NCBI GenBank assembly: GCA_038380795.1
Contig: CM076270.1
Location: 9,547,001-9,611,000, forward strand
Direction: 5' to 3'
Length of the DNA: 64,000 nt
DNA from: Pyrocephalus nanus
Lineage: Eukaryota > Chordata > Aves > Passeriformes > Tyrannidae
Shown: one piece after another, positions 11,831 through 24,120 of the stretch
How positions within the stretch are numbered: the first letter of the stretch is position 1
How the letters are laid out: the number at the start of each line of letters is the position of its first letter
The notes under the pieces: generated by a model
The model's database searches: none
The model's input: only the letters and a program-made list of their open reading frames with translations
Told to the model about the DNA's origin: nothing
Made by a program: the position numbers and the translations under genes

Positions 11831-14120
11831 AGGTGTCTGTGCCATGGGCACCTCATAGCATAGGGAGCATGAGGTGTGTGTGGTGTTTAACACCCACCTG
11901 GCCAGACTGTGGGGCAAGAAAAGGCACAGGAAAAAGGTGTAATTGCCAGAACAAAACACTCAGCCCCAGGCTCCAAAGGATGTGTGGGAACTTCACAGCC
12001 CTGCAGCCAAGAGGCCGAGGTTCTCTCATCTGGAGCTGCTGGCAGTCAGCTGGGGGGATAAAGACTCAGGAAAGGAAAAGCCCAGAGCATCTCCTGACAG
12101 CTCAGGGAGACCAGGGGAGCACAGAGAGGAGCAGAGCAGCATCCTCCACTCTCCCTGTGTGCAGGCAGCGGGGAGGCTGTTGTGATTCAGATCCCAGCCT
12201 GGCCAGGCTCAGTGTGCCTTCGTTTGTCAGGAGAGGCCAGCAGCCCCAGGGCTGGGGCTGTCTTCTGCAAACAGAGACAGCAGCTTGGGACACCAGAGCC
12301 CACATGTCGAGGGGTTCTGCTTGGCCTTCTGTTGGACCCTTCTGCTTTGGAGCCAAACAGCCCCAGGAGGAACATCCCTCACCGCTCCCTACCCTCTCTG
12401 GTGTGTCCCCAAGGGCATTTGCAAAGTACAGTGCCTGGCAAGGTTTTCTAACAAGAGTCCTGCAAGAAAAACAGCAACAAACCTTTTGTGTGTCCCAGCC
12501 CCCGGAGAGGGACAGGAGGATGAAGAGGATCACAGAGCAGAGTGGTCTCTTTTCTGGAGGGGACACACAGCTCGCGTTCAGGTGTGCCCACTCCCTCGCC
12601 CTGACACCAGCCACTGACCTCCCAAGCACTGCCTTCTGCAAAGTGGCTTTACCCATGGTGTCCTCTGTTACCCCAGTGCTGTCCCCAGGGGACCTTTCTC
12701 ACTCCTGAGCAATGCTGGTAACTCCCGGCCTTCAGGCTGCTGGCCAAAGGCTTGCCAGGCTGCCTGGGCACACGGGCAGGCGGGGGGGGTGGCTTAGCAT
12801 GAAGCTTTCTCTCTCCCTGCCCTGTGCACTTCGTTGCCAGAGAAGGTGAGAAACACAATGAAGAGCCAGCAAAGCCAATCTGGAAACAACTGCATCCATA
12901 AAAGCAGGCAGCCAGGTGCACCGGCTCCCCCCGGGCAGCCCTGCACGGGCACCAGGCTGTGGCATTAGAGGAGAGATCAAGCTGCTGGTAATCAGCTCAG
13001 GGCTCAGGCCATCGGGATCAGGACAGAGTCCGAGGGCACGGTGCCAGTTCCTCATCCTCTTGTTTTGGTTCCTTCCCCAGCATTTCCTTCCCTCGGGCAG
13101 CGGGGACCGATCCCATCAGACAGCACCAGGAGCAGTGATGACGGACTGCCGGAGGGTACCATGCCAGGACGCCAATCCATCTCACTACAATCTGGAGACA
13201 ATTCTTAATCTGGCGATGAGCTTCAGGGGTTTCCCAGCACTGACACACTCTACAAATGCAAGAGCATCTGAAATACAACACCAATCCTTCCTCTGCACGA
13301 ACACAGCCTCTGCCCCTGCAGCAGAAGGAGGTGGTTTATAGCCTAGATCCTATGTCACCGGCTTCCCCTAAATCCACCTCCTTTGTGTATCCTGGCTTCC
13401 CATAGAGGTTCAGCTGCAGGCAGTTATTTTTATGGTCTATTTCTTGGTCCTTTGCTCATGCAATGAAAACAAGCAACTCGGAAGCCAGATGGGACAGGTA
13501 TTCCTGGGTAGGAGCAACTGCTGTCATTTAGAGGGGGAAAAAACAGCCCAGAAAATCACATTAGCTTTTAATGGGGAGGGAGGCTTGGCAGGATGAAATC
13601 CAGAGTGAGCAAGAAGGGAAGAGAGGTAGACCCAGAGGTCTATCTCCACCACTGCCCCATGGTAGCCAGCCTGGATGTCTGCCAGATGTGCAGGGAGCAG
13701 TGCAGGAGCAGGAACCAGAGGATGGGATGGACCAGGTGGTCCCCTAGCCTCTGACCACCATCAGCACAGGGATATCAGAACGCTTGTATCTAACAGACTT
13801 CCATGGATTTTTCTTACTGCAGTGGGGAGTCCTGCAGGGAGTCCTTGAGTGACCTACACCACCCATTTCACATCTCTGCCTTCAGTCTCCATTTGCTGCC
13901 CCAAATTTCTGTTGGAGGTGGCAGGAACTGTCTCCCCTCCTCACCTTGTCCTGGCACTTGGGATAGTAGTTTAACCTTCTATCATCTCCCCTTGGTGTCT
14001 CTTTGTCCATGTGGACATCCCAGCCATTTCCTACACAGGACATTCTTGAGCCACTCTAAGCCTCATCCAGCTCTGGGGGATCCTTAGGAAATAGGAAGAC
14101 TGGAGTGGCAGGGGCCAAGG
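11830..14120. other. GC-rich intergenic region, no gene supported
   Basis: A 291-codon open frame (11833-12708, +) exists but has no recognisable domain or periodic conservation signal that I can see. A stretch rich in AG/CAG trinucleotides spans about 12000-12300. No RNA gene or mobile element is recognised. Confidence 0.4.
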
Positions 14121-14123
14121 GAA

Positions 14124-14295
14124 GGATGCAGGCTGCGAAGTGCCTTGCCCTTCATGGGGCAGGGATGCAGGGATGCAGGCTACAAACCACCTCACCTTTC
14201 ACAGGCCAGGGATGCAGGGAAGCAGGGAAGCTGGGATGCAGAGAAACAGGAATGCAGGCTGCAACTACCTCGCCCTTCACGAGGCAGGGATGCAG
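14124..14295 (+). repeat. Degenerate tandem repeat, about 40-bp core, three copies
   Basis: Three copies of a core reading GATGCAGGCTGCAA, CTCGCCCTTCA and GGCAGGGATGCAG start near 14124, 14171 and 14250. Short GATGCAGG/GAAGCAGG units fill the gap between copies 2 and 3. Copies differ by several substitutions and spacing varies from about 47 to 79 bp. Confidence 0.75.
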
Positions 14296-14335
14296 CTCCT
14301 CGAGGCAATGACTGGGGTCCCTGTTTCGGGAGGCA

Positions 14336-14560
14336 GTGGGGTTTCCCCGGCGTTTTGGGAACGGGCCGCCCCCCGCCCCCCCGCCCCACGCCGCGATCCC
14401 AAGCGTGGAGCGGGGCGCCCTCTGCCGCGGGACAGCGGCACTGCCGGGAGCGGGGCGAGCGCTGTCGGGGCGGCGGGGGGGGACAGGCGGCCGTCCCCAA
14501 ACCTTTTGCCTCCCTCCCGGCAGCCCCGTTACGACGGAAGGGTGGGCGGGGAGGAGGATT
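14336..14560. promoter_or_regulatory. Small CpG-dense segment
   Basis: About 220 bp dense in CpG with CCCGCCCC-type runs, immediately right of the tandem repeat. There is no TATA-like box or clear splice donor. It could be a minor promoter or simply unmethylated GC-rich sequence. Confidence 0.35.
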
Positions 14561-16343
14561 CCTCACCCTTCCCTCCACTTGGAAAGTCTGGATCTCACTT
14601 CTCACGCTCACCCCCAGCCCCTCATTCCCAACCGAGGATGCTGTGACAAGCCCCCCCACCCCCCGGCATTAGCGTCCACCTCCATGTGGGGTGCAGCACC
14701 GTACTGTGGAGCGGGAGCTTTCCCCCCAGGGGAAGGAGGAGAAGCGTGTTTGTGCTCCCCGGCTTTTCCTCAAAGGCTCTTTTCAAGCAACGGCTCTCAG
14801 AGGTGCTTTGCGGCGTGTCTGGGCTCGTGGGTTTGGCTGCCGAGGACTTTTCCAAGTGCTTTTTGTCTCGTGTGGCTCCTTCCTTTGCACCCCACTGACT
14901 CCAGACTTTCCCTGCTCTCTCTGTCTTGCTCGGGTCCCTCCTCAGGGGGAGTTGTGCCTCCTCACAAGCATTCCCAAACTGCTTTATGCACCCTGTGTTG
15001 GCAAACTGGCTCCAGGAAAGCTGGCAGCACTGAGCTGCGACATCACAGCATCCAGCTGGCTCCTCTCCTCCACTGCCAGAGGGTCCTACATGTCCCTTGC
15101 GTGTCTCTGGTCCCTTTTTTGAAGCTGAAGGTGGCCATAGGTTTGTACTCAGGCCCCAAGCTGCAAACTCAGGCTTGGAGAAACATCCCCTGTGGCTGCC
15201 TCTACTTCCCCAGGGGAATGTCTGGCAGAACCCGACACCAGCCAGGGGCTGATTTATGCTGCCGTCTGAAATAAAGCGTTGCCCGTCCTGCTCTTCACGC
15301 TGGGTGAGCCAAGCCTGTTCAAAAACCAGTTTCAGGATGAAACTTCTGTGATCCTTTGGTGTGAACCAGGCCTAGGCAGACAGGTATGGGGGCATGCTGC
15401 ACCCCCGGGCAGGGCATGGGAGGGGTGTTCACAGCAGGGGCACAGCAGGGATGGAGGCAGCTGTGGGGGCAGATGCCCTCGTTCTGCAAGGGACAACAGC
15501 CAGGGCCCCCCCATGGCTGGCTTAGACTAAGGTGAGTGAAGGAGCTTTTAGTAAATTCTCACCACCTGGGCAGATCTGGGTGTCACCACTCTGGGGTGCA
15601 GCATCCCACGGCACCTGGTGGGAAGTGTCACAGGGCACAAGGCAGCACCAACCCTGTTCATGCCACACACTGGGTGCTTGTGGCAGGGACCCATCTGGCC
15701 CAAAATCCCATGCAGAACCTGTGTGGCTGTCCCTTTGTGCTCACATCCCTGAAGTGATTCCCCCCCTCCAAGCAATGTCCTACCCTCTCCCGCACCCCCC
15801 AGCCCAGCTCCAAAATGCCCTTGGGGGAGGAGGGAGGCAGTGGTCTTTGTGTCCCTTTAAGACGCGGCGATGCTTTGCCAACGCCAGCTGCTCCCCAGCC
15901 ACACACGCTCCCCTACAATGCCCTTTTCATGCACAGCGGCCGTCTGAGCAGTGAAATGCCCCTTCAGAGCCGCGCCGTGCCCGTGCCAGCTGTGCCTCTC
16001 GCAATGCGGGTGCTCTCTCAGCATGGCACAGCGTCCTTGCCAGCTCCGGCGTGAGCGATGCCAGCGAATGCCCCCGGATCACAGGAGTCTGCTCTTTCTC
16101 CGTGCAAATACGGCATCGGCAAAGGTCTCTGGGCATCGCAGCTGTCCCAGTCCTCCCAGCGTCCCCAGGGATGTGGGTGCTGCTCTCTTTTCCTCTGTGC
16201 TTGAATGCCCGTTTCTACTCCAGGTCACCCGGCAGCGCTGCAGTCATAAATCCTGGCCACCTGCCCTCAAGGGCCGGCACAAACGCTGCCTCGTTAGGTT
16301 TAGCTAATAAGGCAACAACAACAAGAGAAAAAAGAGCTAATCC

Positions 16344-16361
16344 CCCAGCGCTGGCGCTGGG
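16344..16361. other. Perfect 8-bp inverted repeat
   Basis: CCCAGCGC and GCGCTGGG are separated by TG. It is short and probably incidental in GC-rich DNA, but it is a perfect near-palindrome. Confidence 0.55.
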
Positions 16362-19300
16362 CAGTGAGGTACCATATTGCACTGGGGAGAAGCGGCAAGG
16401 CAGCCGGGCTGGGCAGGCTGTGAGCGGGGCAACGGGGAGCCCGTGGCCATATGGAGCCGACCTCGGCTCTGCTGGGAATTACAGCAGTGATGTTTTCAGG
16501 GAGGAAGCCGGTGTCCCAGGCGAGGCGGGTTTATTCGCAGCCTTCAGAGAGGCAAGGCAGCACATCCCTGGGTGTGGGGAAGGGGAGGAAATGGGTTCAG
16601 GAACAGAAGCAGCATCATGGAGGATGCTCATGGAATTGGAGAGGTGGGTGTGAGCTCTCCCTCTTGTGGGTCTGCTGCTGTGGAGAGAAGGGTGTGAAAC
16701 CCAGAGCCAGGCATATTTTAGGGCCTCCCCTCAAAATGTAGAGTGTGGCTGTCCTAATGCCTCTCACGACCCCATTTTGCCCCGTTAGTACCTCCCCCAG
16801 CCCAAACACCAGAGCACTTCCAGCCTGACATGTCCCAACCCAGTGTCTCTTCCCAGCCCCAGTCCCTCTGCAGTGTGGTGGCATCATGCCAAGTGCCACA
16901 GCGAGCGGATGTCCCACGGAATACCCAGATGCCTCCCATCCCAAGGGATGCCTGCAGTGGTGGGAAGCAGGTCCCATAGGTGACCCTGCTGTCACACCAC
17001 TGTGCCTCACTGCCCTGACCATGATCCCCTGGGCAGCTGGGCTGAAGCCCCTGTGAATGTTGCACCTCTCTGGAAGGGGACCTGGTTCTCAGAGAAACCC
17101 CAGCCATCCAGAGATTGGCTCTCCAGGTGCATTGCTTGCTTGGAAATTTTGGGAGGAGGATGCCTTTTTTAACATCCTCCCAAAGTCTTCCAGATGCAAT
17201 CAGCCCTGGAGGCTGCATCCATCCTGGCTGGGACTCTACACTGAATCATGTCCCATGTGAAGCCATGCAGATGCCCTCACTGTGTGCCCCTGCCTTTGTC
17301 TCTGTCACCGTTACCTTCTCTCGGAGAAGTCAGACAGAGCCCACATCCCTTGCTGCTGAGTGCTGTGCCCTTGACCGGGCTGGAAAGCAGAACATCCTTG
17401 ACTTGCTGGTCAAGGTGGAGCCCCGTGTATTTGTGACAAGGACTGGGGTGTCACAGCAAGGAGAAGCTGCTCTGCCCTTTGAGAGAGCAACTGTGGAAAC
17501 AAACATCCCCTGGTACAATGTGAGGTACTGGGACTCACTGGTCAGCCTTGGGTGCCACGAACATCAGTGGATCTGGGCATGAAAAGCCAAAAGAGAGCTG
17601 GTACTTCGTGACTGCCTACCAGGGTTTTTGATGAGCTGGAGCCCAGGGCAGGCACATTTCCCACGGAGAAGTGTGTGCTCACCACTTTCTCCTGAGCTGA
17701 GCCAGGTTGGTTATGAATAATGTATTGGATGCCTCCGATCGATGCGTCTCACCCAGACGGCCTCTCCCCCACTGCCTTTCTCATTCTGCACGGCTGGACC
17801 CGCTGCCACTTGTCACTTGTTTGCTGGTGGCAGTTCAGACTCACACCCGTTGGATGAGTGGAGTCAGAGGTGCCAGCAAGGATGGCCAAGCAGGGGACCA
17901 GCTCTGTGGATCATTTCATATCATGGTTCCAGTGGAAAATTTGGCAAATGCAGGAGGTTCCAACCCACCAGAGGTTTCCCTGCGAGGCAGAAAGAGGCAG
18001 CAGCAATGGGTAGCTCTCCCCTCCATAGCAGCAGGGATGGGAGATTCATATCCAGAGGCCTCATCTGGAGGGGAACGTGGACCTGGGGATGCACAACCGG
18101 CTCCATCAGGAGACAGAGAAGTCAGGATCTGTCCCTGGGGAGCTGCTTTGCTTTGTAGATGAGAGAGCAGCCCCTTGCCAGTGCTAGGCCATTTGCTCTG
18201 GGGACAAATGGGTGATTTGTATTGCATTCACTCCTTGGATGCTGTGTCACTCAGCAGAGCTCCCCAGTTGAGGGGCAAGGCACAACCCTTCTGAAAATCC
18301 CTCTGAGAGGATGCTGCTGAAGCCTAATGGGATTTGAAGCTAAGGGAGCTGAGGCAGGAGAAAGAGTAAGGGCTGAGACAACCTGAGGGAAGCGAGATCA
18401 GCAGAGGTGGATGCAGATAAGGAACGGCTGCTCCTGGGGGTGTGTCTGAGCATAAACACAGCCACTTGCCTGGGGTTTGCAAATCCAGAGTGATTTATCC
18501 TGCCTCCAGGACTTTGGCCAAATAATATCTTGGCAGGAATTTCTTGGTCCAGACACAGAGACAGCTCTAGCCTTAACGAGGCCAACACTGAACATTTCAG
18601 AGATTCCAGGACCAAGAAAGTCTCTGACTATTTTGACTTCCAGTGGGGTGCAGGTAGTAGGATTCCAGTCATCCTTGTTAATTGCCCAAGCATCCTTCTC
18701 CTCCTCTGCAGCAGCCCATTTGTGGGGCTCCCACAGCACCTTTGGGTAGGTCCCAGCCCATGAGGAGAGCAGCTGGATGCTTCCAAGCCTTTGACTGCTG
18801 CACTTCAGCTGGTTTCCATTGCAGTTTCAGGTTACTTTGGAGCAGTCATCTCTGTCTGTCACCCACACAGTCACCACCTTCACCAGCTGAATCATAGCCT
18901 CCAGATTCACCTGGATTTAGTCCGATCTCCAGTCCCCTCCTGTCTTCTTCAAGAGCTCAGCATCTGGCTCAGCATCTCAAGTTCTCTGTTCCCGAAATAT
19001 TTTGGGATAACACCATTACCAGCAGGGCCAAGACTTGATCTCTTGGCGACACTGGAGATTAGCTCTAAGGCCTTGAATTGGCAACAGAAAGAGAGGCAGA
19101 GAGGCTGCTTGGAACTGTTTCCAACTGGGCCAGGCACACAGTTGGCGGAGGAGGTAATCCCTCCCCGGGGATGCCACTGTGGCCATGGGGAAGGCGATTT
19201 CTGAGGATCACAAAACAGCTATGAATGGACAAAACTCACAACCTCCAAGGAAGGGAGCCCAGTGGTCTCGGGACATCAGAGCCACATAAGCTGGCCATGC

Positions 19301-19428
19301 CAGTGGGAAGGGACCGCAGAGCCAAGCTTGGGCAGCAGCACTGGCCTGTCACTCCTGAGCACTTCCTGAACACTACAGTGTTGCATGAGGACATTTCTCC
19401 ATCCAGATGACGCTGTTTGATGACAATC

Positions 19429-19490
19429 CCATAACCTCACCTATTCAGAGCAAACCCCATGGCCTCACCTCTTCCCATGGCCTCACCTGC
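19429..19490 (+). repeat. Short tandem repeat, unit CCCATGGCCTCACCT
   Basis: Three imperfect copies: CCCATAACCTCACCT, CCCATGGCCTCACCT and CCCATGGCCTCACCT, with 8-16 bp between starts not covered by the unit. No coding role is inferred. Confidence 0.6.
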
Positions 19491-22049
19491 CTCATCCCAC
19501 CATTGCCTGCTCTTCCCAGCTGATGCTGCTTTGCTCCATCTCTCTAAGAGCCTTGGCTTCCTCCCTCTCCTTCCCCTATCTCAGGGGAAAGTAGTTCCCA
19601 AGGTGCTCAGAGCAGCAAGGCCAGAAAACCAGGGCACTTCTCCAGCTCACCTAATTGTTGGTTACTGTCCCTCTCCCTCGGTGCCTAATTAAGTAGAGCA
19701 GGAGGAAAGCCCAGGAGAAGCTGCTGAAGGCACAGGAACACGTGTGCACATTATGGAGAGGTTGGTGAGGGGCCTCATCCAGACGGGCTGCTTCAAAAAT
19801 AACAGAAGAGTGATGCCATGGAACAAACAGGAGCAGTGACCAGATCTCGTGTCCAGACCTGGATGCACACCTGGAACACAACACAGACGCTTCACACAGC
19901 AAGACAGCTGTCAGGTTAAGGGCAGAGAAGGGAGGTCCTCCTGGAGGGGAGGCACTAGGGATGAGCATGACCAGGGGTGGTGGCTGGGCTCCCTCCTGGG
20001 CTCCAGGTCCTGGATGGAATGTTGCCGTGCTTATCTCCCACCCCAGACTTCAAGCCAACTCCTTTCTATTGAATTTTCACCATGGCTGCTTGAACCCAGT
20101 CCCAGGAGTGTATGGGACATGAAAGACCATCTCCAAACTGATTTCCTGGCTGCCTCAGCCTTGTAATCCCTCAGTACACTGGGTGGAGTTGGACACTGGT
20201 CTAGGGTCTTACTGAAATGCACTGAGCAGACCTGACTCCTTCCCTCTATTGCTTTGGGAGGATTTTAAAACAGCTTTTTCAGTTTTTGAATCCTTGATTC
20301 AAATTTGCTGCAAGCCAGGGCTGCCCCAACCAGCATCCAGCCGTGGCATGTTAAGGGGGAAGAATCCTGCTCCATCTGTGAAGCTGAGAGCCTTGAGAAG
20401 ATGCTGCTGCAGGCAGAGGAAAAGCCAAGCTGGTATTACAGAGAAGCCTGTCCTAAACACAGTGCCTGTCCCAGCTCCTCACTGGGTCACTGTGTTCCCA
20501 TCATCCAGCCAGCTCTGGTTTAGTTCCCTCTCATGGCTGAGGATAATCAGCCAGACTGCCGGATTCACCCACGGTGTCCCGATGGAGGTGGTGCACGTGC
20601 GTGTGTGTCACTGAGTGCAGGCAGAGCCTCACCCAACACATGCCCAAACCCACAAGGGCAGTGAAGGCAGGATCCCAAGTGCCAGCAACACGTGGTGCTG
20701 GGATGCTGGAGCTCTGCCTGCCTCGTGCTTTGCTGTAGCCTTTGGCTCTCCTCCTGTCGCCTGCCAGTGACATCTTGTGCATTTCTCCAGATGACAAATA
20801 GTCCCTCGATGTCACCAAGGGTTGTGATGCTGTTACACTTCTTGCTGAAAGAAGTGTGGGTCAGGCCTTCCTGGCTCCACATCTCCCTGTCTCAGCCAGC
20901 CTGACCCCGCAGGGCTGCTCTGATGGGCGGCAAAGCAAACTCGCCAGGACCCCATTTAATAAAAGAGGGGGCTTCACAGGAAAGCTGGAACAAATGCTAG
21001 CGGGAGTGTTTGCTTTGCCAGGATGCTGCAGCCAGCTCCAGCCAAAAAGTTTGAGCAGCCAAAATTTCTCTGCTTAGTATTTGTGTTTGTTTTATCCCTG
21101 TTGCCTGGGCTGTTGTGGGAGATTTATCTTCAGGAGAGAAAAGGCAGCTGGATTTGGTGGCATATGTCTCCTTTGGGATCAAGCCCATTCTGGGCCATGC
21201 ATGGCTAAGGGTGAACTTAATGTTCATGGCCCTGAGCCGAGCAGTGACTTCCATTGGCCTCGGGAAGGTTTAAGCAGTGAGGTGAGCCCTGAGAATGGAT
21301 GGGGCATCCCAAAGCAACATGCTGCCCTTCCCTGCTTGCATCCCTGCCCGAGCAGAGCCCAGGACTCTTCAACCCCCCAGTACCCACCATGCCCCTTCCC
21401 ACTTGTGCCAGTGCTGGCAGCCTGGAGACCTGCCATAGCCACGAGAAGGTTTCCAGATGCACTTCTGAGCAGGTCTGGTTCCGCACATGGGCACTGCGGC
21501 AGGGCTGTGTGGTTTTATATACGCGGTGATCTCGTTAAAGTCTGGATTTTAACGAGTCTTGAGGGCGATGCTGTGTCATCATTAGCACTGTCTGTCGGGG
21601 AGCTCTGAGCACTGCTAACCCAGACAGTTCAGCTCTGGGGTTAATTCTGAAGCCAGCCTGATCACAATCCCTCTATGGTTTTACCTACCTGCAAAGTAAC
21701 AGCGAAAATCCAGAGCCAGGTCAGGTTCCCTATAAGAAAGAAAAAAAGAAAATCAAAGAAACAGAGCCTGGATATAGCCTGTGTATGATGTAGCCTTGGT
21801 TTTTTTCAGTATTCTCGCTGATCTTCAAGGTGGACTTGCCAACTTGAAGGGTCTGCCCCTCTGACAGCAGCCTCAGGAGCCAGCATGCCCTTGGTGCGGG
21901 TCTCTTGCAGTGTGGGGATGAGCCCTCTGCAAGCCAGTGCAGGGCCTGAAGGGAAAGAGCAGTGCTGAGGGCTCCTGGATGACTGCTTTGAATGAAAACC
22001 TTTTTTTTTCTGGTATGGGAGCAGGCTTAACACAGGTTGTTGGTGCCAG

Positions 22050-22082
22050 CTGAGTTTCTGTGCCTCAGTTTCCCCCCTTCCT
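22050..22082 (+). repeat. MIR-like fragment
   Basis: CTGAGTTTCTGTGCCTCAGT followed by TTCCCC matches the MIR core segment around CTCTGTGCCTCAGTTTCCTC. It is short, so chance similarity cannot be fully excluded. Confidence 0.5.
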
Positions 22083-22814
22083 GGGCCTACCAACTGCTCA
22101 GGCAGAGCAACCCACAAGATAACAGAAGATGTGCAGAGAGGGGAAGAGGCCACAGCATCCATCTCTATTCCCGTTGGCATTGCCAGGGGAAATTCTTCAT
22201 GAGGACATGAGACAGCAGCCACACATTACGGTACTGAGAGAGGAGTCACTGAGTTAATTTCACTGCCCAATTAACACCAAGGGAAGTCATTACTGTACAG
22301 CTCATGGCTCTCTGTCCCAACACGTTGTTGCCCAGGGCCCAGGGAGGTGAGCAGAGCTCAGCAGTGGAGCATAGAGGGTGGGCTGGGGGCCCTGCTCCCT
22401 GAACAAAGCCTGGTGCAAACAGAAATTCAAAGCAAATGAGGGGCTTGGGATTGGTGCTCCTGGTGGCGCCCACCTCCTGCCTGTGCTGGGACCACTCACT
22501 TTTCCACTGAGCCTCCCCCTTCCTGCAGCCATCCCCTCTCTGAGCAGGGCTGTGGAGTTGCCCTGCCCTACATGCACCTGTATGTGAACATACACACACC
22601 CCCACACCCACACACGTGTGTGTGCACACAATTCCCACTTGCACGTGGACTCTGTAGCTTTCTTTCTGACAGAAGGTGCACCCAGCACCAAGGGGTGATG
22701 CCTCACACGCAAACCCCAGAAATTATTAAAAGAAAACAGGTCAGGAACACTTCAGACTCAAGCCTGGGACAACTCTTAGAGTGCCAAGGCTGAAGCAGTA
22801 TGGTGTTGGAAACT

Positions 22815-22900
22815 TTTCCCATCAGGGTGGGATTTACAGAGGTTTCCCTCTCTGCAGCTGGGTCAATCACATGCCCACAGTCACAGAGCCTGTGACGCCA
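22815..22900 (-). repeat. Possible MIR relic (weak)
   Basis: The order TTCCCATCAGGG, TTTACAGAGG, CATGCCCACAGTCACAGAGC resembles the reverse-complement MIR core (CCCATTTTACAGAT, then CTTGCCCAAGGTCACACAGC). The middle is poorly matched. A profile search is needed to accept it. Confidence 0.35.
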
Positions 22901-23719
22901 AGATAACCCTTGGCCAAACATGCAGCCACACTACTATGAGCATCCCTGACTGTACCAGGGCTATCCTGCCACCCTAAACGCTAAAAGTGCTCCATCAGGG
23001 TCACCGAATCCCAAATATCCCCCTCCTGCCCAGTGTCCTTCGTAGCGGCTCCGGTGGGGCTGGAAGCACCTTCCAACGACTGGAATGGGGTGAAGAGGGT
23101 TGTTCTCTCGCCCATCGCCCCGTGGGGTGCACCCAGCAGCAGCTCAGCTCCGCAGTGCCGGTGCTGATGTCGGCAAGGGCAGGTTCCCCGCCGGCCCCCA
23201 GGGTCTGGCAGCTCGCGGGGCTCCTGCCTGCCCGCAGCCCCGAGGGGACGGGGGTGGGGGCCAGCATTCCGGACAAAAGAGATGGATTATTCGGTACAAG
23301 CATACCCCCTGCCGACGAGCTGGAAAAACACAGCTCCCCGGACACCTTCCCCCCCCTCCAAAAAAACCCACCCAGCTACAACCACGGGATAGAACTAAGG
23401 CGGGCCGGGACATCCCCGAGACGAAGACTGGAGACTGGAGAGGGGCCGGGCGCCCCAAGGAGTTGGAGACAGGAGTCGCTCGCAACACGAGTGAACACCC
23501 GCCCACCCCCATCTCACCAGGCCCGACAGTAGCAAGTTTTTTCCACAGGAGGTTTGCGGTTTCCAGCCTTTCCCGCCCGGCCTCTCCGCGCAGCACCGGG
23601 GGCCCCAAGAGCCCCCCCAGCCCCGCAGGCGGGAGGCGTCGACGGTGTCGTTCCCGGAGCATCCCCGGGACTGGTTTTTCCGGTGTTTGGGGCTGGTTTG
23701 CACTTCTCCCTCTGGTGTT

Positions 23720-23783
23720 TGCTTTTTTGATTGTTTTCTTTCTTCGTGGTTTTTTGTTTTGTGTGTTGTTTTTTTTTTTTTAA
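23720..23783. repeat. T-rich tract inside the CpG island
   Basis: A low-complexity T/TTG-rich run including a stretch of 12 T at about 23769-23780. It is A-rich on the minus strand, and nothing beside it suggests a retroposed copy. Confidence 0.7.
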
Positions 23784-23916
23784 TTCTTCTCCCCCCTGCC
23801 TGGCCCTCCCGCCTCCTCCTCCGCAGCGCTGCCCGCAACACCAATCCGGGCACTGCGGGGCAGGGGGACCCCGGCTGCGGCTTTAAAAGCAGAGCCCTTT
23901 GTGCGCCGGGCTCCGG

Positions 23917-24005
23917 GCCGGGATGTGCCGGGATGTGCCGTGCCGGGATGTGCCGTGTCGTGCCGGGATGTGCCGGGATGTGCCGTGCCGGGATGTGCCG
24001 TGCCG
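23917..24005 (+). repeat. GGGATGTGCC minisatellite, optional GTGCC spacer
   Basis: Six GGGATGTGCC units occur, separated by 0, 5 or 10 bp of GTGCC/GTGTC. On the + strand they read in frame as a Cys-Arg-Asp-Val-Pro repeat after an ATG at 23923. Because the unit sums to multiples of five bases, this is more likely a noncoding minisatellite than a protein repeat. Confidence 0.8.
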
Positions 24006-24120
24006 CCGGCAGCCTCCACCGCCGCCGGGAAGAGCCTTGGACCACGCTGCACCGGCAGCCCCGGGACCCGAGCATCCCCCTCGGCAGGTATTTCATCCCC
24101 CTCCCCTGCACCCCAATAAA

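Larger units (their letters stand above)
14600..22990. other. Intergenic region, no gene supported
   Basis: Moderately GC-rich with no recognisable protein domain in any frame. It contains a CCCATGGCCTCACCT triplet repeat (19429-19490), a short GC palindrome at 16344-16361, two MIR-like fragments (22050-22082 and 22815-22900) and a brief CA/TG stretch at 22588-22629. Confidence 0.4.
23040..24120 (+). promoter_or_regulatory. Orphan CpG island with TATA-like box
   Basis: CpG-dense from about 23040 and interrupted by a T-rich tract (23720-23783). A TTTAAAAG element at 23882-23889 is followed about 30 bp downstream by GC-rich sequence that could be a start site. A donor-like CAG|GTATTT lies at 24087/24088 and an AATAAA at 24115-24120. 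No recognised protein is encoded. This reads as a promoter of unknown product on the + strand; the orientation is inferred from the TATA-like box and donor. Confidence 0.5.
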
